DNA of 39,943 nucleotides from JAJZQD01 sp021847735 (GTDB lineage: Bacteria; Bacillota; Thermincolia; Thermincolales; UBA2595): positions 1 to 39,943 of the forward strand of contig DAHVYW010000082.1 of the NCBI GenBank assembly GCA_027324025.1. Direction: 5' to 3'. The stretch's first letter is position 1; each line of letters begins with the position of its first letter. Made by a program: the position numbers and the translations under genes. Under the pieces are notes generated by a model. It ran no database searches. It saw only the letters and a list, made by a program, of their open reading frames with translations, and was not told the DNA's origin. Positions 38,904 to 39,943 of this stretch are shown here, one piece after another.

Positions 38904-39803
38904 TTACGGCATTCGATAATCGTATTTCCCCAAAATCCACAGCGGCAGCTCCATTCTTGCCGTCATCAGAGGATCCACAACTTGGCAGATTCTAAGGTCA
39001 CCTGCCAGCGACAAAAGCATTCCGGCTTCAACAAAGTCCATATTCAACTGTTTGATTAAAAAAGAATGCATGTTCATTGTGGCTAATTTCGCTGCTTCAT
39101 CTAGTGTTGCCGAAGAGGCTAATGTCATAATGGAATCTCCTTCCTGCAGCATAGGGAGGGGAAGTGACAATTCCTTTAAAACCGTTACTCTTACTGTTAC
39201 TTCTCCTGATATTTCAAGTCCACACACAACTATTTCACCGTCTCCCATCACCGCATGGAGATCTCCCATGGCCAAAAGGCCCCCAGGAACATTTACCGGC
39301 AGGTACAAAACGGCGCCCTTAACTATTCTCTTACAATCCATATTACTGCCATGATTCCCCGGTGTGCCGGTGGGAATTTCCTCTCTGGCAGGGGATGTCC
39401 CGATGACCCCTATCATAGGTTTAATAGAAAGATGAATTTTGTCGTTAAAAATTGCTTTTCCTTCCCGGACAGGAATAACTTTGGTAACTTCTTTTGTTAT
39501 AATTTCACCCAAAACACCAAAATTCGGAGCCGCGCAGATTACCCCTTGATCTGCTATTTTAATATCCAGTATTTCTACCTTGAGAGTATCATTAGGTTCA
39601 GCCCCATTTATATAAATGGGTCCGGTGGCAGGATTAATCAAATCCCACCCAACAGAACTAAATAACTGTTCCTCGCGTTGAATATAGTTGCTAAAGCAAT
39701 CTAGTGTTTCAAAAACAATAATTTCTTCTGTATCGACATTTGCTACTGGGTTATTGCTTGGAGACATTTTAAAGATTGAATTACTACTCGAGATTCGTAC
39801 CAA
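38904..39803 (-). CDS. Acetamidase/formamidase family protein
   Basis: 299 residues of the FmdA/AmdA family, which hydrolyses formamide or acetamide to the acid and ammonia. Marks: NPVANVDTEEIIVFETLDCF, INPATGPIYINGAEPNDTL, GVIGTSPAREEIPTGTPGNH and GSNMDCKRIVKGAVLYLPVN, with the conserved Asp-Cys. VPGGLLAMGDLHAVMGDGEI carries the metal-binding Asp-Leu-His. The start is TTG 39803, with GGGGGAG 6 nt upstream, giving the typical opening VRISSSNSIFKMSP. The three-hairpin element copy 3 lies just upstream and would be part of its promoter region. It could act with the AmiS channel. Confidence 0.93.
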   Translation of the reverse strand: MVRISSSNSIFKMSPSNNPVANVDTEEIIVFETLDCFSNYIQREEQLFSSVGWDLINPATGPIYINGAEPNDTLKVEILDIKIADQGVICAAPNFGVLGEIITKEVTKVIPVREGKAIFNDKIHLSIKPMIGVIGTSPAREEIPTGTPGNHGSNMDCKRIVKGAVLYLPVNVPGGLLAMGDLHAVMGDGEIVVCGLEISGEVTVRVTVLKELSLPLPMLQEGDSIMTLASSATLDEAAKLATMNMHSFLIKQLNMDFVEAGMLLSLAGDLRICQVVDPLMTARMELPLWILGKYDYRMP

Positions 39804-39827
39804 GTTAAGCTCCCCCTTTGATGAAAT

Positions 39828-39943
39828 TTATCCCAATTCCAAGACTCCACCTTCTATTAGGTGGAGTTTCCACTTTTCTGCTTCAGTGGGGGTAGAGTCC
39901 CCCACTGAAGTTTCGATGTTCAGCTTTAGCTGAACGAGTTCAC
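39828..39943 (+). repeat. Three-hairpin element, copy 3 (runs to window end)
   Basis: Nearly identical to copy 2 and in the same orientation. It ends with GAACGAGTTCAC at the last base of the window, so the right edge may be cut. With copy 2 it brackets the ATPase remnant, the rnpB-derived mosaic and the amidase. Confidence 0.88.

Overview
The window looks like a chromosomal segment of an anaerobic, spore-former-lineage Firmicute close to the Desulfotomaculum/Pelotomaculum group (Peptococcaceae sensu lato). This is inferred from the Clostridia-type order trmK, nif3-like gene, COG1579 zinc-ribbon gene, RNase H-like gene, rnpB; from strong GGAGG-type ribosome sites with many TTG/GTG starts; and from a tungsten aldehyde:ferredoxin oxidoreductase, a FixABCX-like electron-transfer set and a mycofactocin locus. 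No rRNA, tRNA or CRISPR array was seen.

Left part (1-5.1 kb) is a repeat-rich graveyard and defence patch. It holds dispersed GC-rich repeat modules and a dead group II intron 3' remnant carrying a perfect 49-bp palindrome inside its reverse transcriptase. It also holds a minus-strand type III toxin-antitoxin pair (ToxI repeat RNA plus a ToxN/AbiQ-like endoribonuclease), a frameshifted small gene, a solo XRE regulator, a three-hairpin element and an array of about nine degenerate ~42-nt hairpin repeats. 5.2-9.2 kb is housekeeping: trmK, nif3-like, COG1579, an RNase H-like/cupin fusion and the class A RNase P RNA, whose P12 arm is expanded by a repetitive hairpin.

10.4-37.1 kb is the core: a mycofactocin (mft) locus interleaved with nickel-pincer-nucleotide (lar) genes. 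The order is larC, Fe-alcohol dehydrogenase, sensor kinase and sigma-54 activator; then, behind a sigma-54 promoter, DUF362 ferredoxin protein, DUF4242 nickel-binding-like protein, second DUF362 protein, His-rich Mrp ATPase, two unknown small proteins, larE, mftA (36 aa, overlapping larE), mycofactocin-type SDR, mftB, mftC, two FadH/OYE oxidoreductases, etfA, fixC, fixX, etfB, mftF, aldehyde:ferredoxin oxidoreductase, ThiS/MoaD-like protein, larB, mftE (overlapping larB) and MoaD. Nearly all genes are same-strand with overlaps or tiny gaps. I see no mftD and no larA in the window.

The working model is inference. Nicotinoprotein-type dehydrogenases (SDR, perhaps the Fe-ADH) would oxidise an alcohol or related compound. 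Mycofactocin would re-oxidise their bound cofactor, electrons would pass through the OYE proteins and the ETF/FixCX module to the membrane, and the tungsten enzyme would deal with the aldehyde. larBCE would supply a nickel-pincer cofactor for an enzyme not yet identified. The DUF362 proteins are candidates only by position.

37.1-39.9 kb holds a second sigma-54 promoter with upstream palindromes of the same geometry driving an AmiS/UreI-type channel. After it come a truncated MoxR-type ATPase remnant, a mosaic of rnpB-derived repeat fragments and a minus-strand acetamidase/formamidase. Two direct copies of the three-hairpin element flank this segment.
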